NCBI RefSeq assembly: GCF_001640805.2
Contig: NC_066853.1
Span: 21,289,242 to 21,353,241, forward strand
DNA: 64,000 bases
Reading direction: 5' to 3'
Source of the DNA: Lates calcarifer
Taxonomy: Eukaryota; Chordata; Actinopteri; Centropomidae
In this document: positions 1-13,919 of the stretch, piece after piece
Layout: the number at the start of each line of letters is the position of its first letter
How positions within the stretch are numbered: position 1 is the first letter of the stretch
Notes under the pieces: generated by a model
The model's database searches: none
Seen by the model: the letters and a program-made list of their open reading frames with translations, nothing else
What the model was told of the DNA's origin: nothing
Made by a program: the position numbers and the translations under genes

Positions 1-584
1 ACAAGAGGTATATGGTTTCTGGTGGTTGGTGCAGAGAGGAAAGCAGGTATTAGAAATCACGGTTGAAGGGGACTGATGCCTCAGTTTCTGGAGTAGCAGC
101 AGTAGATGTGTCAGCGACTGCGCCTTTGTTGCTCTGTGTTTGTATAATTTAGTTTTAAATCAGCCTGAAACTTGTTTTATTTTCTGAAACATCACTTTAA
201 CATTTGGCAGCTCAGGAGCTGCTGAGAGCTGTGCAGAACAGTTTATGTGGCAGCCTGCAGACTCCACATTGCTGACTTTGGAGAGCATAACAATAGCACG
301 CTGTTTAAATGCAAAGACAGATTTAGTAAGACAGCTGCCGCTTGTGTTTATTCCAACATGCCAGTTGCTAGTCACAAACACTTGAGTATTCAGGGGTTTA
401 TGGTAACTATTTGCAGTGTGGAATGTCACTATGACTCCAAGTTTATAAGACTGTTTTGTAATGAGACCTCGGTCACATAACACTTTAACATTATTTGTAA
501 CATTTATTTAAACCTTTAGGAGTGCCAGATGGGTGGGGCTTCCAACACTGGACCCAAATAATAATAGAACGTCTTTTATATATA
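1..584. other. intergenic, nothing recognised
   Basis: No exon, RNA gene or repeat family could be supported here. The open frames are short, lack convincing codon structure and overlap on both strands. The stretch ends in an AT-rich run that served as the insertion site of the inverted-repeat element beginning at 585. Confidence 0.5.
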
Positions 585-800
585 TACACTACTCACAATA
601 AGTTAGGGATATTGTTATTTACATGAGTGCGCCAATATGTAACGCACACTGTACACAGTGAGACCATTATGTGGAAAACACAAAATGAGGTGTGTCTATC
701 ACCCCAATACAATTGCCTCCCTATCCCAAAAATCTCTGAAGTGTATGTATGACATCCACTGAGTCTCTCACAATATCCCTAACTTATTGTGAGTAGTGTA
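585..800. mobile_element. Tc1/mariner-like MITE with 30-bp perfect inverted ends
   Basis: Positions 585-614 are the exact reverse complement of 771-800. Each end carries the motif CACTACTCACAATAAG next to a TA dinucleotide, as expected for a TA target-site duplication. The element is 216 bp and has no open frame that could encode a transposase, so it would be a non-autonomous MITE. TA duplication is the known signature of the Tc1/mariner superfamily. The assignment to that superfamily is inferred from the ends only. The perfect match between the ends suggests either recent insertion or selection on the ends. Confidence 0.8.
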
Positions 801-3702
801 TGTAAAAATGTATTCGTAATCTTATCGCAATCCACATTAATGGAATTTGCTGCATGGAGCAACATGGTAAGTGTTTTACTGGTGTTTTAAAAAGCTGACA
901 GTAAACTACCCATGTGATACAGTCAGCATGAAACTTGTTTTCTTAACAGATTTTGGCCCAGGACTGGTTGTAATGATATGAGTACATGCTGCAGAGCAGA
1001 GCTGTCAGTGCTGGTGGCGGTAATACACAGTCATTTCAAATAGCCCCTGTCTTAATGTTACACACGAGCGACAGCTGCAGTGTGATGGTCATAGGATCTG
1101 TTTGCCCCCCAGTTCCAGCTCCACCACAGAGCTTGCCCACCAGCCTGGTATGTACGTTGGCCTAAAGTGGGTACAGAGGCTGCTTGCGCCAGAACACACC
1201 CACACTGTGATAGAGGATCACCAACAGATGTGTGGCACTGGGTTACATAATGCATGCACTGGGTCATTTTTGGACATGTGGATATTGGTGTTGATGCTGG
1301 CATCACAATATATCAAACTCTGATTTGATAACAATATTTAACTTAATTTCTAACATTTTTTGACTAGAGCATTACTAGTTAAGTGTTTATGTTGGCTTTG
1401 TTATCAAAATATACTTCAAATGAAACACACATTTGGATCAGCTCACTGTTTTCTGCTGAGTCCAACTGTATCAAATAGAGGGCACAGACAGGCTTCTTAT
1501 GCTTGTGGGAAAGCACTGAGTCTATACATTCAACATGAAAGTAAATCTTTTACAGTGTTGGTGAAGTAGTGTTGAGACTACAGTGAACATGACAGCAATA
1601 GCACAGAAGTCAGCAGTGAGCTACATGGTCCATAATCAGTTCAGATGGCAACAACATGGGATGACTACTGTATAACTATTCCAAGGGAACTGTGTGCAGT
1701 CAGATTCCCCATCAAACAGGTCTTAAACATTTCCCTTCACTAACTGAACATTTACAGCTGTAATATCTTGGTGAATTCTAAAGTAAAAGCCACTTATCTT
1801 ACATGAAAGCCCTGGGGTCAAAGGTCAAAGTATTTCTTTGTGTTTCAGGTGAAAAATCTTCTGATACATCATTGTTATAATTCACTTAGCAGCTATTATA
1901 ACCTGTACCTTGAATGTACCTTTTTATTTTATTTGAAGGTACAGAAACCAGGCTCCACATTTGGAAGCATTTGCAGACTTTTCTCATCTTTCTGAGCTTT
2001 AAGCATATCAGAGGACATTTTAAAATGTTCGTCTATAATGTTTGTCAGCTGGACTTGATTAAATGGAAGCCGGTAACTGGACTCTCCTCTAATTCTGTCA
2101 GTACAAACTGTCTCTGGGATCACAGGTCTGGCGCTACAAATAAAGTCTCAAACCCTTGTGGCATTTTGTTATTGTGGCCGCTCTAAGAAATCCTAATCAG
2201 TGTTATTTTAAGGTTACATGTTGCTCTGGAAGATGTGTAGAAAATAAAAAAGCAGCAGGTGTAATTTGTGTGGGTATCCATGAGCTGAGAGTAAATGACG
2301 TCAGAGATGAAATGATGGATGATGATAGCAGTTTCCTGGCGGCAGACTTTGGGTGGTGGTGGTTACGGTTGTGGGTGGGGTTAATTTTAGACCAGGAAGC
2401 AGGGTCAAGAGTGGGTTGGGTGGCCCAGGCGGGGAGACCTCACGAGGAAACACTGCTTGACGTGCGTACGAGGGTGAACTTCCCTCAGTGTACACAGAGA
2501 GCCGAGAGATTTTTACAGGAAGGAATACTCATGGAAACAAATGATTTAGGAGCACATGCATTCAGTTTTTGAGATACTGTTGAATATGTTTTTTCCGTAA
2601 ACTGTAAAATTACAATATAGAAATACACATTTTTATCCTGAAATGACCAGAGCTGTGTGTGTCTCCCACCATGTGCCAAGTTTATCAGTCAAAAACATCT
2701 CAGTTTCCTGTTTACATGGAGGCATTTCCTGTCCAAAGGTTCACGCCTGCGGGTGTGCCTTGTTTTGTGCATCTGATGTCTCAGATGATCAGGAGACACA
2801 CTGGCATCTATCTCTCTAATCTTGAATGGTGTGGACATTGTGCGAACAGTAGCAACACTTCCTAAATTTTCAGCTCAGACAGCCCCAGTGGGAGTCAAAA
2901 ACTCCAGTAAAGCCCTGTTGTAGTGGTAACATCAGTAACACTTTATGATACAGCCAGTAATTTACAAAGTAATTTTGATATTTGAATGTAGGTACAGTGG
3001 AAGAAACTATGACAATTGGGCATTTTTAAAAGGGAAGAAGAAATAAATTATACCATATATAATATATTATTATAAAGACGTTTGGAGGCAATACTTCAAT
3101 ACGTCAAAATTCATGTTGTAATTTTATACATAAATAAAGGTCACTGTAGGGTGTAGGAGAAAATACCCTATTTTTTTTTTACAGGTGTGCCCTCTGCACG
3201 CAAACTGCAGCCACAATTAGGGATTTATTATCAAATCCTGTCCTTCATTTGTGATTTGGAATAAGGACCTGACAAGAAATGGGTCCAAACTTTTGAAAAC
3301 TTGCTACCACCATGACATGTCTGTCATGATGTGTGCAACATCATAGGCACAGCTACTCATTACAGGCTGTTAACAAGAGCAAACATTTAAGTTAAGCTAC
3401 ACATGCCACAAGTTAAGTTAAACATTTAAGACTTGATTTCTGTGGCGTATGTCCAGGCTTCTGTTGTCATCCAAGGAGGGTAGACTATCCAAGCATAATA
3501 ATAAAGTAAGGTAACAATATAATATATTAAATGTAAGTGGATCAAATATAATAAAGCAGTGTAATAATATTCATATAGATACAGGTGGATCAAGTATTGT
3601 TAAGCTTTCGTGTAATTCTTTTAAGACAGAGGTATACAGGCCATAACGTAACATGTGGCTGTTCTCCTCTTTAAGAACAAGGATGTTGACATTGTTGACC
3701 CA

Positions 3703-3734
3703 GTATTAGTATTAGTATTAGTATTATTATTATA
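3703..3734. repeat. (GTATTA)n / (ATT)n microsatellite
   Basis: A six-base GTATTA unit is repeated about four times and then decays into ATT repeats. Confidence 0.8.
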
Positions 3735-4272
3735 ATTTATTTCTCCTTTCCTCTATAATGCCCAGTAATTACTCCTTTGTTCCCCATATTCTTGATGTTT
3801 TTCCCACTGAGCCTATATTTAAGTAGCAGAAGGAACTAGCCAGTATTCTATCAGTACCTGATTCAGACAACATAATTACACTGTAAATCATAGGCTGTTA
3901 TAAAGTGTTGCTATGCAATCTAAGCATTTATGCTTAGATTGTATTTTTCTAATCAATACACAGTTACTAGCAGGTGCATACCTCATAATTCACTCAGTTT
4001 CTTTAGTTTCAAACACAAAATCACAACACAAAGAGATGAACTTGTTTTCTGAGGACTATGCCAGCAGCAGCACTGACCTGACATGATGAATGAACTTCTT
4101 TAATTCTGTTACCTTTATCGGATGGACTACTTTGATAACAGGAGTTGGATCAGTGCATACCATACAGTCTATGGTCTTTTCCTGAAAATGATACAATGTT
4201 GCAGTAGACTGACCATCACAAAGCCTGAAATTACAATAAAAGGATTAAATGTCAGTAATGTCAGATGCTTGT

Positions 4273-4294
4273 AAAAAAAAAAAAAAAAAAAAAA
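4273..4294. repeat. poly-A tract, 22 A
   Basis: An uninterrupted run of A lies just before a dispersed repeat that starts near 4350. It could be the tail of a retroposed copy or simple slippage. Confidence 0.8.
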
Positions 4295-4349
4295 TCCACT
4301 TCACAGCTGCAGCAAGGCAGAAGGATGTCAGTGCAGAAAAATTACCTTT

Positions 4350-4545
4350 AAAGGGGTACTCCAGTGATTTAATATTGCACTTCCATAAAGTTGCTGAATC
4401 CACAAGAGACAGATAAAAACCTGAAGTAGCAAAATTGAAGCAGCAGAGGCTGAAATATCTGCTTTTTAGTCTGCAGCATGGGTTGAAAACTCCACAAGCA
4501 TTAAATCCTACATTTCCCATAATGCAACCAATAGCATCTTTTCAT
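4350..4545. repeat. dispersed repeat of a type common in fish genomes
   Basis: The segment begins with GGGGTACTCCAGTGATTTA and ends with ACATTTCCCATAATGCAACC. I recognise these as the borders of a frequently dispersed fish repeat. No coding frame is preserved. The assignment rests on memory of the motif, not on a search, and the limits are approximate. Confidence 0.45.
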
Positions 4546-5763
4546 CTGTGTCATGTAAACTAACCATCATCTGTAAAATCAAACCAGTGGAGTTAGTTTG
4601 GATAATACACAGACCTCACATGACTTGGTACTGATAGTGGTAAAATAGGAAAAGTTGTTGATTCTGTCCATTGGTTTTCATCTTCACTGTTCACAATGTG
4701 TTTGAGATTTATTTATGATGGCGCTCCCATGGAGACATTGCGATGATAACATGATGAAGAACCGCCAGTGCTTCATTTGTAGCTGTGAAAAACGAAAGAA
4801 AATCAATGACAGAGAGAAAGAGTCTCCCGCTTGTATTCTATTCATGCAAGCTCACGAACACATTCAAAGCCTCTCCCACTTGTTTTTTCTTTATCTCACA
4901 TGGCTGCAGAATGCATGCTGTTCACTCTGTTTATTTCCAGTTTGACTCTTTGATGGTTTTAAAACTGCACATTTCAGTCAAATTACATCCCTCCACTTTT
5001 CAACAATTTCCTTTTCAGGTTCCCTTTTGTTACATTTTGCTTTAATTTCCTTTGTATTTCCTTTGAATTTTTGTTATTTCCCCTTCTTTTTGTCACTTCT
5101 GCTTTCCCATATTATCCCACACATTCCTTTTTACATCATCATATCAGTCCACTTGTCTTTGTGCTTGCTTTCCTTGAACCAATTGGTTGCTGGCCACTGC
5201 TCTTTAAATATCACTGTGATACTGATGTTTTGTCTTTCAGACAGAAAATACATAAGGGCATGCATTCCAATGATTGTTTTTCTGATTGAATTTAGTCTAC
5301 ATATACGTTTGTGACCCTATGTTTCTGAATGTTTGCACTATGTTTTGTTAAGCTTTCGAGTTTCATATACATGAAAAGCAGTTCATTCCAAATGGCATGA
5401 AAATACGATGTTCTGGCCACTTCTATACGATTCACAAAATAAATGTACAAATAAATAAAAGCTTATAATCAGCTGACAAACAATTTGCATGCATGTGTGA
5501 TCTCCCGAAAACTAGTGACACTGATTTCTAAATTTTAGTGTGTTTTGTAAAAACTGATGTTGTCACATTGAAGTATTTGCAGTCAGTTTGGTGTCTGGTA
5601 TGGAAACGGTTTCCCTCCTCTGGTCTTATGATTGTCCTAAAATTAGATCCAATAAGGTTTGTGTTGTCTACTCAGGTTGCCACCAATTGTGAAAAAGTAT
5701 TGTGGTATTTCCTCTGCATGTGTACTCTTATGCAACTGTGGATGAGGAGAAAACCTATTTTTG
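4546..5763. other. intergenic, upstream of ahnak2
   Basis: Pyrimidine-rich and AT-rich DNA. The overlapping open frames at about 4.7-5.3 kb are low-complexity (Phe/Leu/Ser-rich) translations of T/C-rich sequence and are not supported as genes. Confidence 0.45.
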
Positions 5764-5776
5764 TCTATATATATAT
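5764..5776 (+). promoter_or_regulatory. TATA-like box before first ahnak2 coding exon
   Basis: A CTATATATATATC run lies about 95 bp before the proposed ATG at 5869. Transcription could start near 5795-5800 in the C/T-rich stretch that follows. The same pyrimidine stretch ends in CTGCAG just before the ATG, so this could instead be a splice acceptor with a noncoding exon further upstream. Sequence alone does not decide between the two. Confidence 0.3.
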
Positions 5777-5868
5777 CTGGCCTCTGCTGATAATACCTCC
5801 AACCACAAATAAATCACAACCTCACAGCCTGTCCTCTCTCTCACGCGCTGCTTCCCTGCTGCAGTCTT

Positions 5869-8800
5869 ATGTCGAAGAAACATGATCAACTTTTTAAAGG
5901 GCAGATTGGTGAGTGTTTTCTTTGTGCAGACACCTGATGCTTGAGTTCCGTCATTACTGAGCCAACTATAACATCATTAACTTGTCCATGTATAATAGGC
6001 TCAGAGCAGCAGGAGGAGGGTCAGTTTCACAAGTCTACCACTGTAAGTCAGAAAGCAGGACAACAAAAATCAAACCATCACATTCACTGACAGATGCCTG
6101 CAGTGTGAGGGATCACAGCTATCAGTTACACTTTTAAAGAACCTATCCTCAGCAGAGAAAGGACAGTGGTTATGATTTCCTAATGTATGACTTCTTGCAG
6201 TTGTGTGAAAGATGACAGAGTGAGAAGAACAGACCAGACCAGTGTGACCTCACACACACAGAGCTTTAGGGTAACACCTCTAAATTATACATTGTTGGAT
6301 TTTGTTTCTGGTCTGGTTTGTGTTCACACTGACTGCTGAGAGACGAGGAGAAGAGGAAGGAGTAAACATGAACATTCACTCATTGGTAACTCAGTGGTTA
6401 GATAGTTTTGGTGATGTCCAATCAAATTCCTGTGACAAACAGCAGCTTACACAGTATATTTATCTACTCTGGTGTCACAAAGTGCTCACAAAGAAACAAC
6501 TGCTTATAAGCATTATTAGCATCATAAGACTGTGAATGGATCACATGATGAAAATTAGGAGTCCTGTACAGTAAAATAATGGGAAGTTGGTGTGATCAAG
6601 GAAAATCACTGCACTCACGTGTTTCCAATGGTTACAAAAATTATCAGTTGATTGTAAGATTACTTCCTTAACAGTTCATGATCAACAGATCAACAACCAA
6701 CTTTTAAAATCTTGCTAAAATTACTATTAATAAAATAACTACCAAAAACTCTGTGATTGGTCCACTTACTCTGACACCACCAAAAAAAAAAAACACAGCA
6801 GACAGAGACACGCTGCCTCTGTCCAGTTGTTTGGTCCAAAACAAGGTTTTGTTGACAACTTTTGCTCCAGCCCAAATAAACCATATGACAGTTTACTGCA
6901 CAAATGCACCAGGATTCATTGTAACCAAACCGAACAGCTCAGGTGTGAAAGCAATTTCAGTATAATGTATTACAACAGTACATATTTTGGTTTGGTGGTG
7001 TGACTCAAAATTCAAAAAAGTTTGACTAAATGCTAATACAGGAGGAGGGTGGAGAGGTGGAGGGAGTTACATTTCTGAAAGCAGGCAGCAGTGTGTGGAG
7101 AAACACCAGGGGATCATGATGCTACTGTGGCATGATAAACAGCAAACTCATATGGTCTCAGTCCTCCTGATCTGTTCAGGGAAGGTTTCTGCAGCTTGAC
7201 AGCTACATGCACTCTGCTGCCTGATACCTTTAGCATGGCATCTAGTTCCAGATTGCTGGGCTGGCGCTGCTCAATAAGCTGCACCAAGTGAGAAATGTTG
7301 CAGCGATGGAGCTTTTTTGTGTGCGTATGTGAATGTACTCAGTTCCAGCATCCTTCCATTGAACAAGATCACACAGGGATTTACATATAAAACTGGCAAA
7401 GAAGCTTTATGCACAGACTCAGTGCTTAAGTTCAAAAGGGCTGTCAGACTATGTTTAAGCTGTCTTTTCTACCCAATGACCTCAGTAACCCGCCCGCATT
7501 ATCAAATCTACTGTAGACAGCTTAATCCAACCCCTGTTAGACAAACTGCAGAGTGGCTGACAGCACCAACCAGCTCTTTAACTTTCTGGTTTGTCCTCTG
7601 ATCTTCAAACTCAGAGATCAACGTGAGACAAGACAGGCAGTGAGAACTGAGACTCTTTAGCTACATATTAGCTACCTTGGACTAGATTATCAGTTATTAT
7701 TATAATCAGATATTCAGACAGTCTTTAATAAGTAATGCAACATTTAATTTGTTTGAAAATAGTCTAGAGGGTTGTAGCAGAACATACATTCTTGTTCATG
7801 TTTGTGCCTTTTTTGATTTAGCCCCCTGGACATTTGTTCTGTCTCCATCACTTTTGAGGCTGAGAGTTAAGTTATCAGTGCTGGTGCAGTCTGTGGTTGG
7901 GTCTGTCAGACTGTAAAAACAGGATCAGCCAGTGAAACCAAACAGTGTTTAACCTGAGTATGCATCAAAAGTATTGATCGTGGTTACATACAACAAATCA
8001 TAAAAACCATTTCTAAGTCATCCAGGAGTCTCTATGTTTATATGCTGCTCACTCAGCAGTGAGCAAAAGTACTTCACTACTGTACACATAGAGATGTATG
8101 CAAGAGATTGAGGGTCCATGTCGATTAGGACAGGCGTGTGGAGGCCTGTGGAGACCTGCAGATGTGACTCTGATCTATAATAAGACTGGACTGCAAGGCA
8201 TTTCAAATCTTCACCTCCTCCTCCTCCTCCTCCTCCTCCTCCTCCATGCCACCATTCCTTTGCTTCGTCCAGGGAGTGCCACCCCCTCCACCTGCTGCCG
8301 TCTGTCTATCTGTCACACAGAGCTGTGGTTTAAAGCTGCTGTCAGGTGTAAACCTACACAAGTTTAAATGTAGCTAATAATCAAATATTTTACTTAAACT
8401 GAAATATTCAGCTTCCCTCAAACAGCGTGGCTGTAGTTTGTGAACTGGCAGCTTGGGAAAGTTTTCATTTTAATTTCAAAAAACTTTCATGGGTTTAACA
8501 GAAAGCTATTATGTAGATAACTAACAAGATCACTTTTGTGCATAGTACATTTACAAATAACAACAGCATCATCCTGCACATTACAGCCACTGCTATAATG
8601 AAATGCACCACTGCCGACTGCTCATGTATACACTTACAGGCCATTAGTACAGGAGTGCAGTGGTTGCACCTGTTGTTGCCGCTGTACCTAATAAAATGTC
8701 AGTCACCCAGCACATAACTAGTAGTTAGAAAGCCTGGATCTCAACACACCAAGGTGAACGTCTCTGTTTGACAAGTATGTGACAAAAAACTGAATGTGAT

Positions 8801-11800
8801 GGCCAGACAATGTCTGTCAGCTAGAATATCTAAACTATGGGAGATTTTATATTTAAGATGAGTCAAATTACCTGCACTGTTTTAAAACACTCCTGAATCA
8901 GGTTTTTTCCACTACATAGCACAAGCACCATCAAGTCATACCATTTTACATTTGGTAGATGTCTCATATTGAAATGAAACTTGAATGAAATGTGAAAACA
9001 CCCCACTCTGGATCTGCTTATTGTCCAGAAACAGATCGTTATTGTATTGTTATTTGTATAATTATCAGCAAACATTCACAGAAATAAAGATTAAATAAAA
9101 GATTATAGTCTCATCAATTGATCATGATGCAGTGTGTAATTAGCTCTCATTATCCCTGCATGGAGCACCAGAGTGAATTATCTCCAAGGGGCTCAAGGAT
9201 AGTTTCTCATCACTAAAGTGTGTATCACTTCATGTATAATGTGTCTACCTCTCCAGAACTTGTTTGATTCCATTAGTGCCTGTCTCTGCTTCTCTGTGAC
9301 TGATATAGTGAAGGATGGGCAGCAGTCAATGTGTGTTATGTGCTCCTGTGACCTGCTAGACACCAGATACCTCCAACCCACCCAAACAGGCACGACATCC
9401 ACGCTGACACTCGACACGTCCTACAAACACACACGCACACACACACAGATGGGCTTTCTTCTTTGCATATACAGAAATATACAGACAGGCACACACACAC
9501 ACAACTAAGCTATGTCAGTTAAAAAAGTGATCACATGAAGGCAGGACTGTGAGGAATGAGATTGCAGGGGGCCACGGTGACAGAAAGCCAAGCGATTCAC
9601 AAACAAGCAGAGCTGTGCTGCTGATAGACGGATGGTAAACTGACTGAACTCCTCCACAAACTCTTAATTAATTCAATGACTGCTTTACGTATTAAAAATA
9701 CTTTCTACAGGCTACTCACAGCCCAGGTGCTACTGTTTGCATAGTAGACAACCAAGTTATAGAGGAAAATGTTGTATGTCTTCTTTGGCAGTTTAACTCA
9801 CACCACTCTGCCCAGATGAGCAATGGATGAATATTACAAACTTTAATACACCTAAGCTATTTGAGAGTGCTTCTTATAATGCAGTTTGTTCAAAATTTCT
9901 GAACATGAAGTTTCAAAACTAATGTGCATTATCTGTATTGAATGGTTGATGCTACAAACACTCAGGTTTATTGGCTCCTGCTTGCATCATTTCTGCTTTT
10001 CTGCTACCTGCTTTTTCTGGTGAATTTGTTTGAAAACAGTTTCCAGACAACCTCAAATGTCGACATCAAAGCACCAGGAAGCAAACTGTGGAATCTGGTC
10101 AGCAGTCCAGTCTATAGTCATCAGAGTGAAATCATTTACTCTGGTAATGTGGTTTTGTGTGTAGTGGTAACTAATGTATATGCACTGGCTGAAAAGTGAA
10201 GTAAGAAAAGCTATATTTGAACATGTGACACAAGAACAGTCACTGGGATGTTTTATCACTGTAAGTTGCGGGATGTGTTTACAGACAGTAAGAAACTTAA
10301 CCTGTGCTCTTTGTACCTGCCTTTGTTACTTCACATACTTCAGAGTTTGACTCCTGAGACTCTGGTTCACAGGGATTCAGTTCAAGATACAGTGGACTGG
10401 TTTCCGCCCTTTGCAGCTGTTTTACTTTTGAATTTTCTCCTCACTTCTGCTGTCAAGTCCCAAATAGTTCCTCTTTATATACCAATCCTGCTCTTTCTGC
10501 TTTATCCTCTTCCTCTTTTTACCATTTCACAGCCCTTTCTGTTCCCTGGAGGAAACATGAACTTTCACACTAACAAACACATTTGGTGAAAATATTAAAT
10601 GCTCACAAAATTTTGCATCAAATTCTACATTTTTCTTATTTTGGTGTTCATATAGAATGTATCATTTGCACCATTGGTGTCCTGAAAGCGTGTGAGTATG
10701 GACTGTGCGCACACAGTTTGGACTGGGGTAGCCGGTGCAGAGGCATGACCAAGACCACGGAAAGAATCTCAAGACCGCCGTCTCAGAAGCCTCAGACTGA
10801 CGGCCATGTAGCAGACGCTTAAATTCCATATATACAAGCCTGACATGAACACCTGATGCTACACTTTCTCAAGAATGCTACTGGAGCTAATTTACTGTTA
10901 TATGATACAGTCCTGATCTGATGGCATGTCAGGACATTTTTTTTAAAGGGTGTCATTGGTTCTCCCATGATTCATATGTTTTGTGTGCATGTATGCACTG
11001 TTGCTACTGATGCCATTTCCAATTGATTCTACAGTAAAAAGGCTGACACTATAGCAGAAAATGTTTGGCTAGGCACTATACGCTGTGTCTTAAAGTTTTA
11101 GAAATTTGTAATTCAGATACAGCATTATAGGCAACACAGAGGCAGACTGAACAATGGGCAAAATGTGAAAATGAACACAGTCTGCAGAGGAAAAAAGATT
11201 AAAGAAAAGAAAGTCAGAAAAGACATTCATCTTCACCTTAAAACCAAAGACCCTTTTAACACAGTTAGCTTTATTTGATTTTCTGTCTGCAATCTGTTTC
11301 ACGTTTAAGAAACCTGCAGTTGTCAGACAGGTGGGGGTTTTATTGAATCCATGTTTATGTGCTTTTATTTGCAAGAAAATCAGTGAAATAGCTTCCCATT
11401 CATTGCTTGACAAGACTCTTGACATGATGATGAAAAACCTAGGAAAGAATGCTCTTTATAACTGCACTCTCCACTAAATTGAACCAGATTTGCAATAAAC
11501 ATTGTAACAATCAAAATAACATGTGTTGTTTTTTTCTGTTTCAGACTCTGACAGAGACCAAGAGGACAGCCATGCTTTCAGTCAGACCAGAGATCCAGCC
11601 GTAAGTGAACACCATCCTCCTCTTTTTGATTTGAGAATATGAGAAAATTAAAAGATGCTACTACGACATAAGTTAATACATTAGTAAGAGCTGTAATACC
11701 AAAGTATACCAAAGCAGGTGTGGTGTTGAAGATGAAATATCTGTGCCATTAAAAAATGTAATAATGACAAGATGATCAACATGACAGAGTATAAAAGTAT

Positions 11801-13881
11801 TCACTAAGAAGGAGATGGTGCGTGTTTTATTACTGTGTTCTCAATCCCTTTTAAAAGCACCATTTGTCCTGCACACAGTAATAAGACACTGCACTTAAAC
11901 TCAGTGGAGCGATTCTTTAATGTGATTGCAGTTTAATGACTGAAATGGGTGTCAACAGATGCTACTGCTGTGCTGCAACTTACTTTGCTGAAGACATTAC
12001 GGTGCTCTAATCTAATATGTTTAAGCAAAGTGCATTATAACACTTTGTGAGGAAAGTTGTATATTACTTCTGATGGTGTGCTTGTACCTCATAAACAGGG
12101 AACTAAATCATTCAAGCTTGGCTCACTGGCTGCTGAATGTGTGTGCAGATGTGTGTGCTGCATATAACTTGAATAAGCAAGTTAGATTATTACAGTTTGC
12201 ATATTTTATTCATTGTCACATATCATGATTAATACAAGAATTGTGTAAGAATTAAAAAGAGGAAGAGTTGTTTGGCAAAAATACCTCTTCCTCTATACTG
12301 TAATTATTATAACAAAGTTTTCAAAATTGAATAATTATAGTATATGTCATTATTTTAGGAATTTAGCTGACAGTCTGCACCAGAAAGTTCTAGTGTCAGT
12401 GTCAGAGGTCACAGCAGTCTGACAACAGGTGAGGTGTTAGAACAGGATGTTTTTGCAAGATTAAGTGTGCAAGAGTTTAAGCAAGTATAGGAAGGAGACA
12501 TGGGAGACTGGGTCACAATATGTTTCCTCCAGAGGGAAGGTAAGAGGCAAAAAGAACTTGAAGCCAGTTCAGTCTGATTTATCCCAACTCAATTATTCCA
12601 GTGGAGAAACTCTGTTGCAGTGGGGAAATAACACAGAAACATTACAAGAAATACCGATAAAACTATCACAGTAGTTAAGGTTCTGGAGTCACAGAAAGAG
12701 TCATCTGCAGACAATGATGATGAATTTAGTTTCCTCAGAGATAAAAACCATGTTTTTTTTTTTTTTTTACTGCCTCTGTATTCTGACTGAAGTTCAGTTG
12801 TCAATAACTGTTCTAGATTTTTTAGAGTAGATCATGAACACATCCTAAAGTTTAGTCGATGGTAGTAGCAACATATGATAAGCATACAAAGTAGTTCAGA
12901 GTTTAACAAACCCACAGCCTGTATCCCTGAGCTGACTGAGCCTCGCATGCACACAGTATATATATTCAAACCTTGGAGCCAGGAGCTTCCCAGTGCAACG
13001 TGTTTTCTTCTGTTGAGCAGCTTCACTGGAGCAGTGGTGGGTTGACAGTGGAGAATGTCAGCAGTTGTTAAATTAAACTGAGAAAATTCACATCACGAAC
13101 CTCATGTTCTTTAGATTTTCCCATAGGAGTCTCACACATGCTGCAGTACGAAGCTGCTCTGGAGCACAAATAATCTTATTAGTTGAGTTAGAGGGTAAAA
13201 CCATTCTGAAAACTGCTGCTGTGTGAACCATTTCAAAATGACTTAACGCTATCTTCTACTCTGTGGGCAGGTAAAAGACAAGAGGCGGTCACCCCCCTCT
13301 AACAGATCCCCCACTGCCTCACAACGCAACCCTCACCACAGCGGCTCCACAGACGAACAGGAGAGTCCTGAGAGAGTGGTGAGACACACACGTTGCAATA
13401 CATACACAAACCAACCTGTATTAACACTCTGCAAGAACACACAAACATACAGGACATAAACCTACATATTTTGATTTTGATATGTATGTCTCCAGGAATG
13501 TTAGAGAGTCTGGGTAAAGGTGATTGGAAATGTTGTGATTGTTAGTTGAAAATTTGAAGTTTGTCTTAGCTATAAATGTAAGCAGAGAAGCTACACTAAA
13601 CCAAAAAAACAAGTAAGACATTCTTGGAGCATGCATATTTTTCTTGGTTATGTTGTTGTATGTCCTTTTGTAACTGTATGGCTGTGTGGATAGTAACATC
13701 AGTTGGTTAGGGTTAGGGTCCAGACTGAATTAACAACTATTTGATGGATCAATGTAAAATTTAGCACAGACATTCATGACGCCCAGAGGAGGACTCCAAC
13801 TGCATTTGAGGAGCCCCTGTCTTTTCATGTAGTGCCATTATCAAGTCATTTTTTATTTACCCAGCACTTTGGTTTATGACT

Positions 13882-13919
<38 letters not shown>

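Larger units (their letters stand above)
801..4349. other. intergenic, 5' side of ahnak2; no gene supported
   Basis: AT-rich DNA with many stop codons in all frames. Short open frames (for example near 1,914-2,186 and 2,156-2,572) overlap frames on the other strand and show no domain or conserved-looking segment. A short (GTATTA)n microsatellite sits at 3703-3734. No RNA gene was recognised. Confidence 0.5.
5909..11544 (+). other. ahnak2 intron 1 (5.6 kb)
   Basis: No additional coding exon is needed to keep phase. The intron holds a (CTC)n microsatellite at 8214-8245, CA repeats near 9425-9503 and a short A run at 6781-6792. Short open frames at 7.3 kb, 8.1 kb and 10.2 kb have no supporting features. 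An unseen exon of length divisible by three cannot be excluded. Confidence 0.5.

Noticed and set aside
2156..2572. 138-codon plus-strand frame upstream of ahnak2
   Set aside because: Overlaps other frames on both strands, has no recognised content, and its Gly/Val/Trp run comes from a GGTGG-rich stretch.
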